DNA of 64,000 nt from Chloroflexota bacterium (GTDB taxonomy: Bacteria; Chloroflexota; Anaerolineae; UBA4142; SHND01), in contig JACQWQ010000066.1 of NCBI GenBank assembly GCA_016209205.1, positions 1-64,000 on the forward strand, given 5' to 3'. Both the position numbers and the translations under genes were made by a program. This document shows positions 25,467-32,324 of the stretch, piece after piece (the first letter of the stretch is position 1; each line of letters starts with the position of its first letter). Under the pieces are notes generated by a model, which saw nothing but the letters and a program-made list of their open reading frames with translations, ran no database searches and was not told the DNA's origin.

Positions 25467-25680
25467 AGGCAGTAGTGACCAGTCATCAGTCATCAGTCAT
25501 CAGTCATCAGTCATCAGTGATCAGTCATCAGTGACCAGTGACCAGTGACCAGTGATCAGTCATCAGTGACCAGTGATCGGTCATCAGTGACCAGTGATCG
25601 GTCATCAGTGACCAGTGATCAGTCATCAGTGACCAGTGATCGGTCATCAGTGATCAGTCATCAGTCATCAGTGTTGGCGA
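25467..25680. repeat. Tandem array of CAGTCATCAGT / CAGTGACCAGTGATC units
   Basis: About 20 close variants of a 7-10 base unit (AGTCATC, AGTGACC, AGTGATC) run for roughly 200 bases without interruption, directly before the GTPase start. Related short runs (ACTGATTACTGATTACTG) occur at 45711 and 57822. Confidence 0.92.
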
Positions 25681-25696
25681 TTTGCGATTTGGGATA

Positions 25697-25790
25697 GTGC
25701 GTTTGACGTTTGACGTTTCACGTTTCACGTTTCACATTTCACGTTTCACATTTCACGTTTCACATTTGACGTTTCACGATACGCGATTTC
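25697..25790. repeat. TTTGACG/TTTCACG heptamer array at the end of the HAD gene
   Basis: About twelve 7-base units (TTTGACG, TTTCACG, TTTCACA). The distal part encodes the last residues of the HAD hydrolase on the minus strand (SNVKREM). Confidence 0.85.
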
Positions 25791-26444
25791 AAGATGTTCG
25801 CGAACTTGCCGCAAATCTCTCAGCAGCAAGTCGGCTGCGGAAAAATCTTGCATCTTGGTATAGTCATTCGGCACGGCAATCACTGTCAGACCGGCGGCTT
25901 TGGCGGCGCGTACGCCGCTGGAACTGTCTTCGAGTGCGAGGGTTTCTTTTGGGCTGGCGCCGAGTTGTGCCAATGTGCGCAAATATACGTCGGGCGCGGG
26001 TTTCGGTTTCAAGGTGCCGTCGTTGCCGACGATGGCTTGAAACGTATGGTGCAAATTCAACCCGCGCACGATGGTGTGAATTTGTTCGGGGCGTGAACTG
26101 GACGCGATGGCAGTGCGAATGTTTTGCGCGGCAAGATAGGCGAGCAGTTCCGTCAATCCCGGCATCGCCTGGATATTTTCCGCGTCGGCGATCAACAGAT
26201 TGAACATGGCGCGATGCCCGTCGGCAATTTCTTGCGCGTTTTGTGCCAAGCCGAAGCGTTCACGAAGGCGTTCGGCATTCTCAAAAATCGCGCGCCCCGT
26301 AATGGTACGTCCATATTCGTCTAAACCATATTCATAGCTCGCGCCGCACGCGGCAAGGACAATGTTAAAGGCGCGGCGGTGCAGCGGTTCAGTGTCCGCC
26401 ATCAGTCCGTCAAGATCGAAAACGACTGTCGTGTATCTGCGCAT
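25746..26444 (-). CDS. HAD-superfamily phosphatase, beta-phosphoglucomutase-like
   Basis: A 232-residue HAD hydrolase with motif I VVFDLDGLMADTEPLH (nucleophile and acid/base Asp), helical cap, motif II IASSSRPEQI, motif III Lys in GTLKPKPAPDVYL and motif IV ALEDSSSGVRAAKAAG. This is subfamily IA, close to beta-phosphoglucomutase and sugar-phosphate phosphatases; substrate unknown. The start at 26444 lies six bases after a -10-like TACGCT and 17 bases from TTGACG, so the message may be leaderless. The C-terminal seven or so residues come from a TTTCACG repeat. Confidence 0.85.
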   Translation of the reverse strand: MRRYTTVVFDLDGLMADTEPLHRRAFNIVLAACGASYEYGLDEYGRTITGRAIFENAERLRERFGLAQNAQEIADGHRAMFNLLIADAENIQAMPGLTELLAYLAAQNIRTAIASSSRPEQIHTIVRGLNLHHTFQAIVGNDGTLKPKPAPDVYLRTLAQLGASPKETLALEDSSSGVRAAKAAGLTVIAVPNDYTKMQDFSAADLLLRDLRQVREHLEIAYRETSNVKREM

Positions 26445-26450
26445 GGTGCT

Positions 26451-26479
26451 AGCGTAATCAAGAAAACGAAAAACGTCAA
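26451..26479 (-). promoter_or_regulatory. Promoter of the HAD gene with repeat-derived -35
   Basis: Minus-strand TTGACG (26474-26479), 17 bases, TACGCT (26451-26456), then six bases to the ATG. The TTGACG is an inverted copy of the heptamer that forms the neighbouring array. Confidence 0.5.
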
Positions 26480-26488
26480 ACGGCATTT

Positions 26489-26586
26489 TGACGTTTGACG
26501 TTTGACGTTTGACGTTTGACGTTTGACGTTTGACGTTTGACGTTTGACGTTTGACGTTTGACGTTTGACGTTTGACGTTTGACGAA
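26489..26586. repeat. Perfect TTTGACG heptamer array
   Basis: Thirteen or so consecutive identical copies of the 7-base unit TTTGACG. It lies between the divergent end of the HAD promoter and a copy of the ACGAATGAATTCGTTACTAC repeat (26589-26609) at the end of the protease gene. Confidence 0.95.
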
Positions 26587-26609
26587 GAACGAATGAATTC
26601 GTTACTACG

Positions 26610-28688
26610 TTATTGAATCTGATATTCATAATCGGCTAGCTGCCACGTGACGGGCGTGCTGCCGGAAACGACGATTACGACGCGTGAGATATTCTTGCCG
26701 AAACCCTGTGTTCGGTACGTACCGCGATTTTGCGCGTCGAGTTGAAGCGGGACGACGCGCGGGGTCCGACCGAATTCGATAGCTTGGACGATAAAGCGCT
26801 GCGGCAAAACATTGTCAATCCGCGCGAATCCCGCTGCCGTCCACGCCGCGTCGTTTTGTTCCGCGTCGTCCTTGAAACCGATCTCGGGAATTTCGATATC
26901 GTCAACCGCAAGCCCGCTGCCGGTGTACACTTCGTCGGTGATTTGTTCAAAGCGCAGCAAGATTTTTTGTCCTGCGTACGGTGTCAAATCCATTTCTTCT
27001 TGAATCCACTGCGGTTCGGCTTGCCAATCGCCGCAGCCCGCGCCGGATTTGCACGTCAGCCCGTTGCCGTAATTGGTCGCATTCAAATCGCGGTCGGTGG
27101 TCGTGTCACCCTGGAGGGGTTTCCAGGTTTTGCCGCCGTCGGTCGAAACCGCCACGTACGCGAAATCGAAATCGTCTTCGATGTCGTACCACGTCCAAAA
27201 TTTCAGCGTCGCATTTTTCGCGCTGCTCAAATCCATTTCGCGCGTCAGCGTCGCATCCGAAAGGTCGGTGCGCCCGCTCCACCAAAACGAGTTGCCGCTG
27301 TGGGCGTCGGTGGGAATGACGCGCACGGTATCCGAGCCGTCGAACGAAAATGAGATGTCTTTGCCGTCGGGCAGCAGTTGAATGTAATCCGCACCGTATT
27401 GATGAATCGTATCGCTGCCGCGCGCGGGAAAAGCGGAATAGCCGACGGTCGGGCGAATGTCCAACCTTTCCGTGCTGTAATTGTAGCGCGTATCTTGCGC
27501 CGCATCTTGCATAAAATTCGCGGCGACCCAATCGGCAAAAACATCGTCGAACGTCATGCCGGGCTGAAACTTGTCGAGCGCCTGTTGAATGGACGGAATG
27601 CCCGTCGTGTTGCTGGAAAACACGCTGCGGATGTAATCAATGCCAAAGCGATTCAATTGATACGAAAGAAAAAGATATGCCGCGCCGTAATGCGGAATCG
27701 AAGCGCCGGGCGGTTCCACTTCCCAGGCGTTGATTTGGATATCGGGATTTTGCGTAAAAGATTCTTGATGCCCCGCCGAAAATCCGTTCAACTCCATGCC
27801 CAAATCGCCGAACCCTTCGGTGATCCAAGAACTCTCGCCGCGTTCATTGGCGTAACGATGAATCATGTGCGCGAACTCGTGCGCCAAAACGGAATTGTAA
27901 TACTGCGTGCCCGGCTTGGTACTGACCAAACTCATGTAAAACATTTCGCGCTGATTGGAATGGCTGTGAATTTCTTTCGGGAGCGAATCGGATTGTCCAT
28001 AGTAACCGGCGATGCCCCCGCCAATCCGCGCGTTCAAGATATTTAGGTGCGGATCATTGTCCACACCGGGGATCGCTTCCGAGCCGAGATATTTGTGATG
28101 CGTCGGATAAATGTTCGCTGCGAAAAAGTCGGCAGATTTTTTGAGCGCGGCGTCGTCCGCTTTTTCCCCGTCTTCGACCCACATATACGCGACGTTGTTG
28201 ATGTAACGCAGCGTCGCGGTGGTTTGTTCGTTTTCGCTGTGGTTGGGGTCGCGCGAAACCCAAAACGTTTCTTTGTCGCCGACCTTGTATTGGCGCGGCG
28301 CGGCGGGCGTGGCAAGATTCGGAATGATTCCTTTGAATGCTTGCGCCAAACGTACGCGATCATTGACGGGTACGTCATTGTTGAGCAGCATGTCAAGCGT
28401 TGAATCATTGCCGCTAAGTGACGGTGTGGGCGCAGCCAGGGTGGGCGCAGCCAGGGTGGGCGGCAGTGGCGCCGTGGTGGTTGCCGGTGCGTCGGTTGGG
28501 CGCGCGCGCGTGGGGGGCGCGCTGGACGGCGCGTCGGTGACTTGCTCTACGATTTGAATTTGCGGCGAGGGCGGAACTGTTACCGCTGTTGTCTGTGAGA
28601 TCGTAAGGAAAAAATACGCGCCGCCAACCGCGACGACGCACAGAGCCAGAGTGAGGAGCGCAATGAGCGCGATTAAAAGTGTTCGCAT
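26610..28688 (-). CDS. Secreted zinc metalloprotease with immune-inhibitor-A-like C-terminal region
   Basis: A 692-residue exported protein. An N-terminal signal anchor (residues 2-30, LIALIALLTLALCVVAVGGAYFF) is followed by a Thr/Pro/Ala-rich linker (about 40-100). The catalytic region has HEFAHMIH near residue 268, with a downstream Glu in SSWITEGFGDLG, a HExxH-plus-Glu arrangement like M30-type and other gluzincins. After about 430, a beta-sandwich part (FWWSGRTDLSDATLTREMDLSSAKNATLKFWTWYDIE, VSTDGGKTW) is typical of the M6 immune inhibitor A C-terminal region. It probably degrades extracellular protein. The ATG lies eight bases after an extended -10. Confidence 0.8.
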   Translation of the reverse strand: MRTLLIALIALLTLALCVVAVGGAYFFLTISQTTAVTVPPSPQIQIVEQVTDAPSSAPPTRARPTDAPATTTAPLPPTLAAPTLAAPTPSLSGNDSTLDMLLNNDVPVNDRVRLAQAFKGIIPNLATPAAPRQYKVGDKETFWVSRDPNHSENEQTTATLRYINNVAYMWVEDGEKADDAALKKSADFFAANIYPTHHKYLGSEAIPGVDNDPHLNILNARIGGGIAGYYGQSDSLPKEIHSHSNQREMFYMSLVSTKPGTQYYNSVLAHEFAHMIHRYANERGESSWITEGFGDLGMELNGFSAGHQESFTQNPDIQINAWEVEPPGASIPHYGAAYLFLSYQLNRFGIDYIRSVFSSNTTGIPSIQQALDKFQPGMTFDDVFADWVAANFMQDAAQDTRYNYSTERLDIRPTVGYSAFPARGSDTIHQYGADYIQLLPDGKDISFSFDGSDTVRVIPTDAHSGNSFWWSGRTDLSDATLTREMDLSSAKNATLKFWTWYDIEDDFDFAYVAVSTDGGKTWKPLQGDTTTDRDLNATNYGNGLTCKSGAGCGDWQAEPQWIQEEMDLTPYAGQKILLRFEQITDEVYTGSGLAVDDIEIPEIGFKDDAEQNDAAWTAAGFARIDNVLPQRFIVQAIEFGRTPRVVPLQLDAQNRGTYRTQGFGKNISRVVIVVSGSTPVTWQLADYEYQIQ

Positions 28689-28696
28689 CGAAGGCG

Positions 28697-28705
28697 ATTA
28701 TAGCA
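28697..28705 (-). promoter_or_regulatory. Extended -10 element of the metalloprotease gene
   Basis: Minus-strand TGCTATAAT ends eight bases before the ATG. No -35 match was found. The identical nonamer precedes the solute-binding protein gene at 60667-60675. Confidence 0.6.
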
Positions 28706-28773
28706 TATCCGAATTTAGTGGCGGGTTAGGCGGGGGTGAGGAGGCGCGAATAAATTTTGCACGGGAGCGCGGA

Positions 28774-29235
28774 CTAGGCGTTATTCTTGCGCGGCAAAAA
28801 CTTGTCGAGGAATGTTTCCTTCGTGGGCTGATAACTGGTGACGTTGATTTGCGGCTGGACGGCACGCGCGGCTGCCCAGTAAATGACGAGCGCGCCGTGC
28901 GGGCGCAAACTCTTGAGCGAGACGGTCGCGAAATTATGACGCTCGCCGCCGCTGCGCAAAATCGCGTTTTCCGCGCCTTTGACCTGAAGGTGATGAATCA
29001 TCGTCGCGGCTTGCGGATCGAATTGAATCGTGATTTTTACATTGGGCGCAGGTTGGCGTCCGCGATTTTCCACGACGAGTCCGCCGACCAGAATAACGTC
29101 GGGAATTTCGTACGGCGGCAGCGGCGTATGTTTGAGAATGGGGATATTGAGGCGAGTTTGCCAATAATAGAACGCGACAGCAGCGGCGATGGCAATGACG
29201 ACGAGGGCGAGGATGAGAATGAGCCAGGGCAACAT
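28774..29235 (-). CDS. Membrane-anchored unknown protein
   Basis: A 153-residue protein with one N-terminal helix (LPWLILILALVVIAIAAAVAFYYW) and an outside beta-rich domain containing VGGLVVENRGRQPAPNVKITIQFDPQ, the pattern of CARDB/DUF11-like adhesion folds. Family not recognised. The ATG lies nine bases after TGCTAAAAT, so the message may be leaderless. It precedes the metalloprotease on the same strand; whether the two work together is unknown. Confidence 0.65.
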   Translation of the reverse strand: MLPWLILILALVVIAIAAAVAFYYWQTRLNIPILKHTPLPPYEIPDVILVGGLVVENRGRQPAPNVKITIQFDPQAATMIHHLQVKGAENAILRSGGERHNFATVSLKSLRPHGALVIYWAAARAVQPQINVTSYQPTKETFLDKFLPRKNNA

Positions 29236-29244
29236 AGTGCGTGC

Positions 29245-29253
29245 ATTTTAGCA
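29245..29253 (-). promoter_or_regulatory. Extended -10 element of the membrane-anchored protein gene
   Basis: Minus-strand TGCTAAAAT, nine bases before the ATG; same context as at 28697 and 60667. Confidence 0.5.
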
Positions 29254-29289
29254 CAGCGCGGAATGCGCCGCAAGGGGAAATCTTGACAA

Positions 29290-29450
29290 GATGGAGAGCG
29301 GGAGAGTGGGAGAGATTGAGTGAGAGAGAGATTGAGTGAGAGAGAGATTGAGTGAGAGAGAGATTGAGTGAGAGAGAGATTGAGGGAGAGATTGAGGGAG
29401 AGAGAGATTGAGGGAGAGAGAGAAAGAGGGAGAGAATCGCTCCATCGCTC
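29290..29450. repeat. Tandem array of a 16-base GA-rich unit
   Basis: Copies of GATTGAGTGAGAGAGA, four exact, then shortened and altered to GATTGAGGGAGA. All six frames read as low complexity. It lies downstream of rimO, before the membrane-anchored protein gene. Confidence 0.92.
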
Positions 29451-29469
29451 CATCGCTCTATCACCATAC

Positions 29470-30873
29470 TTACAATGGTTCGCCGAGCAAATCGTACTCG
29501 CTCGCCTGTGCGATCTTTACGCGCGCGAATTTTCCAACGGGCAATTCATTTTGCACGATCACCACGCCGTCCACTTCGGGCGCGTCGCGATAACTGCGCC
29601 CGATGCTGACGCAGTTGCCGCATTCGAGTTCGGGGTCGCGACGCGCATTGCGCGTGTGCTGCGCGTTCGGCGCGAGTTCGCCGACGCCTTCCACGAGCAC
29701 GTCGAGTGTCCTGCCGACCAGCGCGCGATTTTTGTTGAGCGAAATTTTTTGCTGGAGCACCATCGCTTCGTGTCGCCGCCGCGCCCGCACTTGACGCGAT
29801 ACTTGCGGCTGCATCGTCGCCGCGGGTGTGCCTTCTTCCCGCGAATACTCGAACACGCCCACGCGGTCAAATTCCTGCTCTTCTATAAATTCAAGGAGTG
29901 CATCAAATTCATCTTCGGTTTCGCCGGGAAAGCCGACGATGAACGTCGTGCGCAGCGCGAGGTCGAGCATTGCCGCGCGCAAATCCTCCAACATCCGTCG
30001 CGTCGTCACAAGGTTGGGGCGTTTCATGCGTTGGAGCACTTGGGCGTCGGCGTGCTGCAAGGGAATGTCGAGATAGTGGACGATTTGTGGGTAACGCGCC
30101 ATGGTTTCAATCAAACGCGGGGTCACGTGACCGGGATACGCGTACATCAAACGCAGCCACCGCAACCCTTCCACCTCACTGCACAGGCGCTCCATCAAGG
30201 TTGCCAACACATCGCGCTGGTTCCAGTCCCACCCGTACGCCGTCGTGTCCTGCGCGACCAACACAATTTCTTGCACGCCTTGCGCGACTAACTCGCGCGC
30301 TTCGGCAATCACGTCCTCCATCGGCTTGCTGCGGTGTGTGCCTTTGATCGCGGGAATGATGCAAAAGGTGCACGGGCGATCACAGCCATCCGCGATTTTC
30401 AAAAACGCACTGGGTCCGTGCGCGTGGCGCGGAAAATGCTCGATCACAGAACGCGCGTGCAGTTGTTCGCGCGGTAAACCCAGAAAAGCTTCGTCCAACC
30501 AATTCCCGTCGTGGTTCCCGTGTTCGCGCAGGTACCGGATGAAACGCGGCATGGCGATCCATTTGCCTGCATCAATCACGCCGTCCACTTTTGGCACTTG
30601 ACGTTTGACATTCTCGCCGTACCGCGAAATCAAGCAGCCCGCTGCGATCAAAAGTTGATCCGGCTGTTTGATTTGTCCCAGTGCGCGCATGGCTTCGAGC
30701 GATTCCTCACGCGACGCTTGCAAAAAGCCGCACGTGTTGACAATCATTACATCGGCGTCTTCGGGCGTCTCGACGCCTTGAAACCCGGCGCGTTCCAACA
30801 CCGCGCCGATGCCGTCCGAGTCCGCCGTGTTTTTGGCGCAGCCGAGGGTTTGAATGAAAAAGTGATTCGACAT
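29470..30873 (-). CDS. rimO: Ribosomal protein uS12 methylthiotransferase
   Basis: A 467-residue radical-SAM enzyme that adds a methylthio group to an Asp of ribosomal protein S12. N-terminal cluster cysteines appear in TLGCAKN, VNTCGF and AAGCLISRYG. The radical-SAM motif is CDRPCTFC (about 164-171) in LKIADGCDRPCTFCIIPAIKG. Further on are HYLDIPLQHAD and TTFIVGFPGETE. The C-terminal TRAM region carries a longer than usual insert (NAQHTRNARRDPELECGNC). The HYLDIPLQH signature and context favour RimO over MiaB. rodZ lies directly upstream, a common pairing. Confidence 0.95.
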   Translation of the reverse strand: MSNHFFIQTLGCAKNTADSDGIGAVLERAGFQGVETPEDADVMIVNTCGFLQASREESLEAMRALGQIKQPDQLLIAAGCLISRYGENVKRQVPKVDGVIDAGKWIAMPRFIRYLREHGNHDGNWLDEAFLGLPREQLHARSVIEHFPRHAHGPSAFLKIADGCDRPCTFCIIPAIKGTHRSKPMEDVIAEARELVAQGVQEIVLVAQDTTAYGWDWNQRDVLATLMERLCSEVEGLRWLRLMYAYPGHVTPRLIETMARYPQIVHYLDIPLQHADAQVLQRMKRPNLVTTRRMLEDLRAAMLDLALRTTFIVGFPGETEDEFDALLEFIEEQEFDRVGVFEYSREEGTPAATMQPQVSRQVRARRRHEAMVLQQKISLNKNRALVGRTLDVLVEGVGELAPNAQHTRNARRDPELECGNCVSIGRSYRDAPEVDGVVIVQNELPVGKFARVKIAQASEYDLLGEPL

Positions 30874-30885
30874 GACGATTATGGT

Positions 30886-32184
30886 TCATGGCGCAGGTGT
30901 CGCCGTGGTTGTTCCAACTGTCGTACTTGTACGTGTTGCGGTCAAGGTCGGTGTGAAAGTTAGCGTGCTGGTTATCGTGCGCGTGTGCGTTGCCAAAGCC
31001 GTCGGTGTGTTGGTGGGAATCGGTGTTAAACTGGGTAGCGCGGTCGGCGGCCTGGTCGGGGCAATCGTCACGGGAAACGGCGTTGGTGGAACGGCGACCG
31101 GAGTGCCCTGTGCATTCATCAGCCAGGCGCGCACGAGGTTGGTTCGTTCTTGTTGATTGCGCGGCAAGATGCGTTTGTCATTAAAGGCAACTCGTCCGCG
31201 CGAGATATTTTTCACCTGCAAAAACATACCCGTATGTGCAGTCCAGGTATGCGTTTCGTTTTGCAGGGGGGCATTGAATACTTCTTGTCCATCCGCCAGA
31301 ACCCACGCCTCCATTTGACCTTCGGCTTGAATGGTGAGCGTCATTTTCGCATCCGCCGGAATTTGAAGCGTAGGGGAAATGAGGTCAGTGGTTGGCGTGG
31401 CTGTAAAAGCAGGCGTCACTGTTACTTGGGCCCCGGTAAAAGACAGCGGCGTCGCGGCTTCGAGCGTTCTTGGGAGCGTGGGAATTCCCGTCGGCGTGCT
31501 GCCGGGCGGAACGGTCGGCAATGTGGTTGCGGTTGGACGCGGGGTAGGCGCGTTGCCGAACAGATTGGTCAGGCGGTCGAATTGAGCAAAACCTGCTGAG
31601 AGCAAACCCGCTAACGCGACGGCAAGGGCGATAAGGGCAATGATTTCAGGAATCCGCGTGCTGCCGATTTTTTGCGCCAACGTCGGTGGTTCTTGGGGAA
31701 TGTTGAGCGGCACAGTCGGTGGTGGAACTTGCGATTCGATTTCAGAGGCAATGAACAGCGCCGGTTCGGGTTCCCCTTGGGGCAAATTGACCTGATTACC
31801 GGCATCGCGCGTGGTGGTCGGAATTTCAAATGGGGGAAAGACTTCCTCTTGACGCGCGGGCTGCGGCGGGGCAAATGGCTCGTACAGAGGCGCATCTGTT
31901 ATCGGCGGGGCAGACGGTGGTTCGATTTCAATGCGCGGAGTAGAGGCGACTTTGAAACCTGTGATAACATCATATTCATCCAACACGCTCTCGGCGTCGA
32001 GATTCAAATACTGTGCATAGTTGCGCAATAGTCCGCGCAAAAAGGGACGCGGCGGCAGCGCCGCGTAATCGTCCCGTTCGAGCGCCTCCAGCACGCTGGA
32101 GCGAATGCGCGTTTCGAGCGCTGCTTGGTTCAGACTGATCCGGCGTGCGGCGCGCGCTTGCTGTAACATTTCTCCGAGTGACAT
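30886..32184 (-). CDS. rodZ: RodZ-like cytoskeletal helix-turn-helix protein
   Basis: A 432-residue bitopic membrane protein. Residues 1-75 form a HTH_25 domain (GEMLQQARAARRISLNQAALETRIRSSVLEALERDDYAALPPRPFLRGLLRNYAQYLNLD). A Pro-rich cytoplasmic linker follows, then a membrane helix (EIIALIALAVALAGLLSAGFA), and outside a DUF4115 domain (MTLTIQAEGQMEAWVLADGQEVFNAPLQNE...). The C terminus is a long Thr/Pro-rich stalk. In other bacteria RodZ links MreB to the membrane and helps set rod shape. Start ATG at 32184 is seven bases from the -10, so upstream ATGs are not transcribed. It is followed by rimO 12 bases on. Confidence 0.88.
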   Translation of the reverse strand: MSLGEMLQQARAARRISLNQAALETRIRSSVLEALERDDYAALPPRPFLRGLLRNYAQYLNLDAESVLDEYDVITGFKVASTPRIEIEPPSAPPITDAPLYEPFAPPQPARQEEVFPPFEIPTTTRDAGNQVNLPQGEPEPALFIASEIESQVPPPTVPLNIPQEPPTLAQKIGSTRIPEIIALIALAVALAGLLSAGFAQFDRLTNLFGNAPTPRPTATTLPTVPPGSTPTGIPTLPRTLEAATPLSFTGAQVTVTPAFTATPTTDLISPTLQIPADAKMTLTIQAEGQMEAWVLADGQEVFNAPLQNETHTWTAHTGMFLQVKNISRGRVAFNDKRILPRNQQERTNLVRAWLMNAQGTPVAVPPTPFPVTIAPTRPPTALPSLTPIPTNTPTALATHTRTITSTLTFTPTLTATRTSTTVGTTTATPAP

Positions 32185-32191
32185 CAGAGAG

Positions 32192-32219
32192 AGTGTATGC
32201 TGAAATGCGTACAAGTCAA
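32192..32219 (-). promoter_or_regulatory. Promoter of rodZ-rimO (predicted leaderless)
   Basis: Minus-strand TTGACT (32214-32219), 16 bases, TACACT (32192-32197), then seven bases to the ATG. No ribosome binding site is possible. Confidence 0.7.
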
Positions 32220-32248
32220 TTTGGGCGCACGTCCAACCTAAATTCCTG

Positions 32249-32277
32249 TTGACAGTCCTTTCGTGGGCGTGTACACT
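32249..32277 (+). promoter_or_regulatory. Promoter of the two-kinase operon
   Basis: Exact TTGACA (32249-32254), 17 bases, TACACT (32272-32277). It is divergent from the rodZ promoter 30 bases away. A TTG in frame at 32280 would lie at or before the start of transcription, so the ATG at 32325 is the start of the kinase. Confidence 0.75.
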
Positions 32278-32324
32278 AATTGGCATTGCACAAATTTTGC
32301 CAAAAGGACAAGAGTCAGGCAGAC

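Noticed and set aside
25467-25680. Possible CRISPR or iteron-type origin
   Set aside because: Units are only 7-10 bases and mixed, with no spacers; there is no replication initiator gene or DnaA-box cluster nearby.
26402-26629. Minus-strand frame with repeated NVKRQTS peptide
   Set aside because: It is only the translation of the TTTGACG heptamer array.
29248-29467. Frames rich in SLSLNLSLTQS
   Set aside because: Translated 16-base tandem repeat, all frames low complexity.
32280-32324. TTG start for the eight-GAF kinase
   Set aside because: It falls at or before the predicted transcription start from the TTGACA-17-TACACT promoter.
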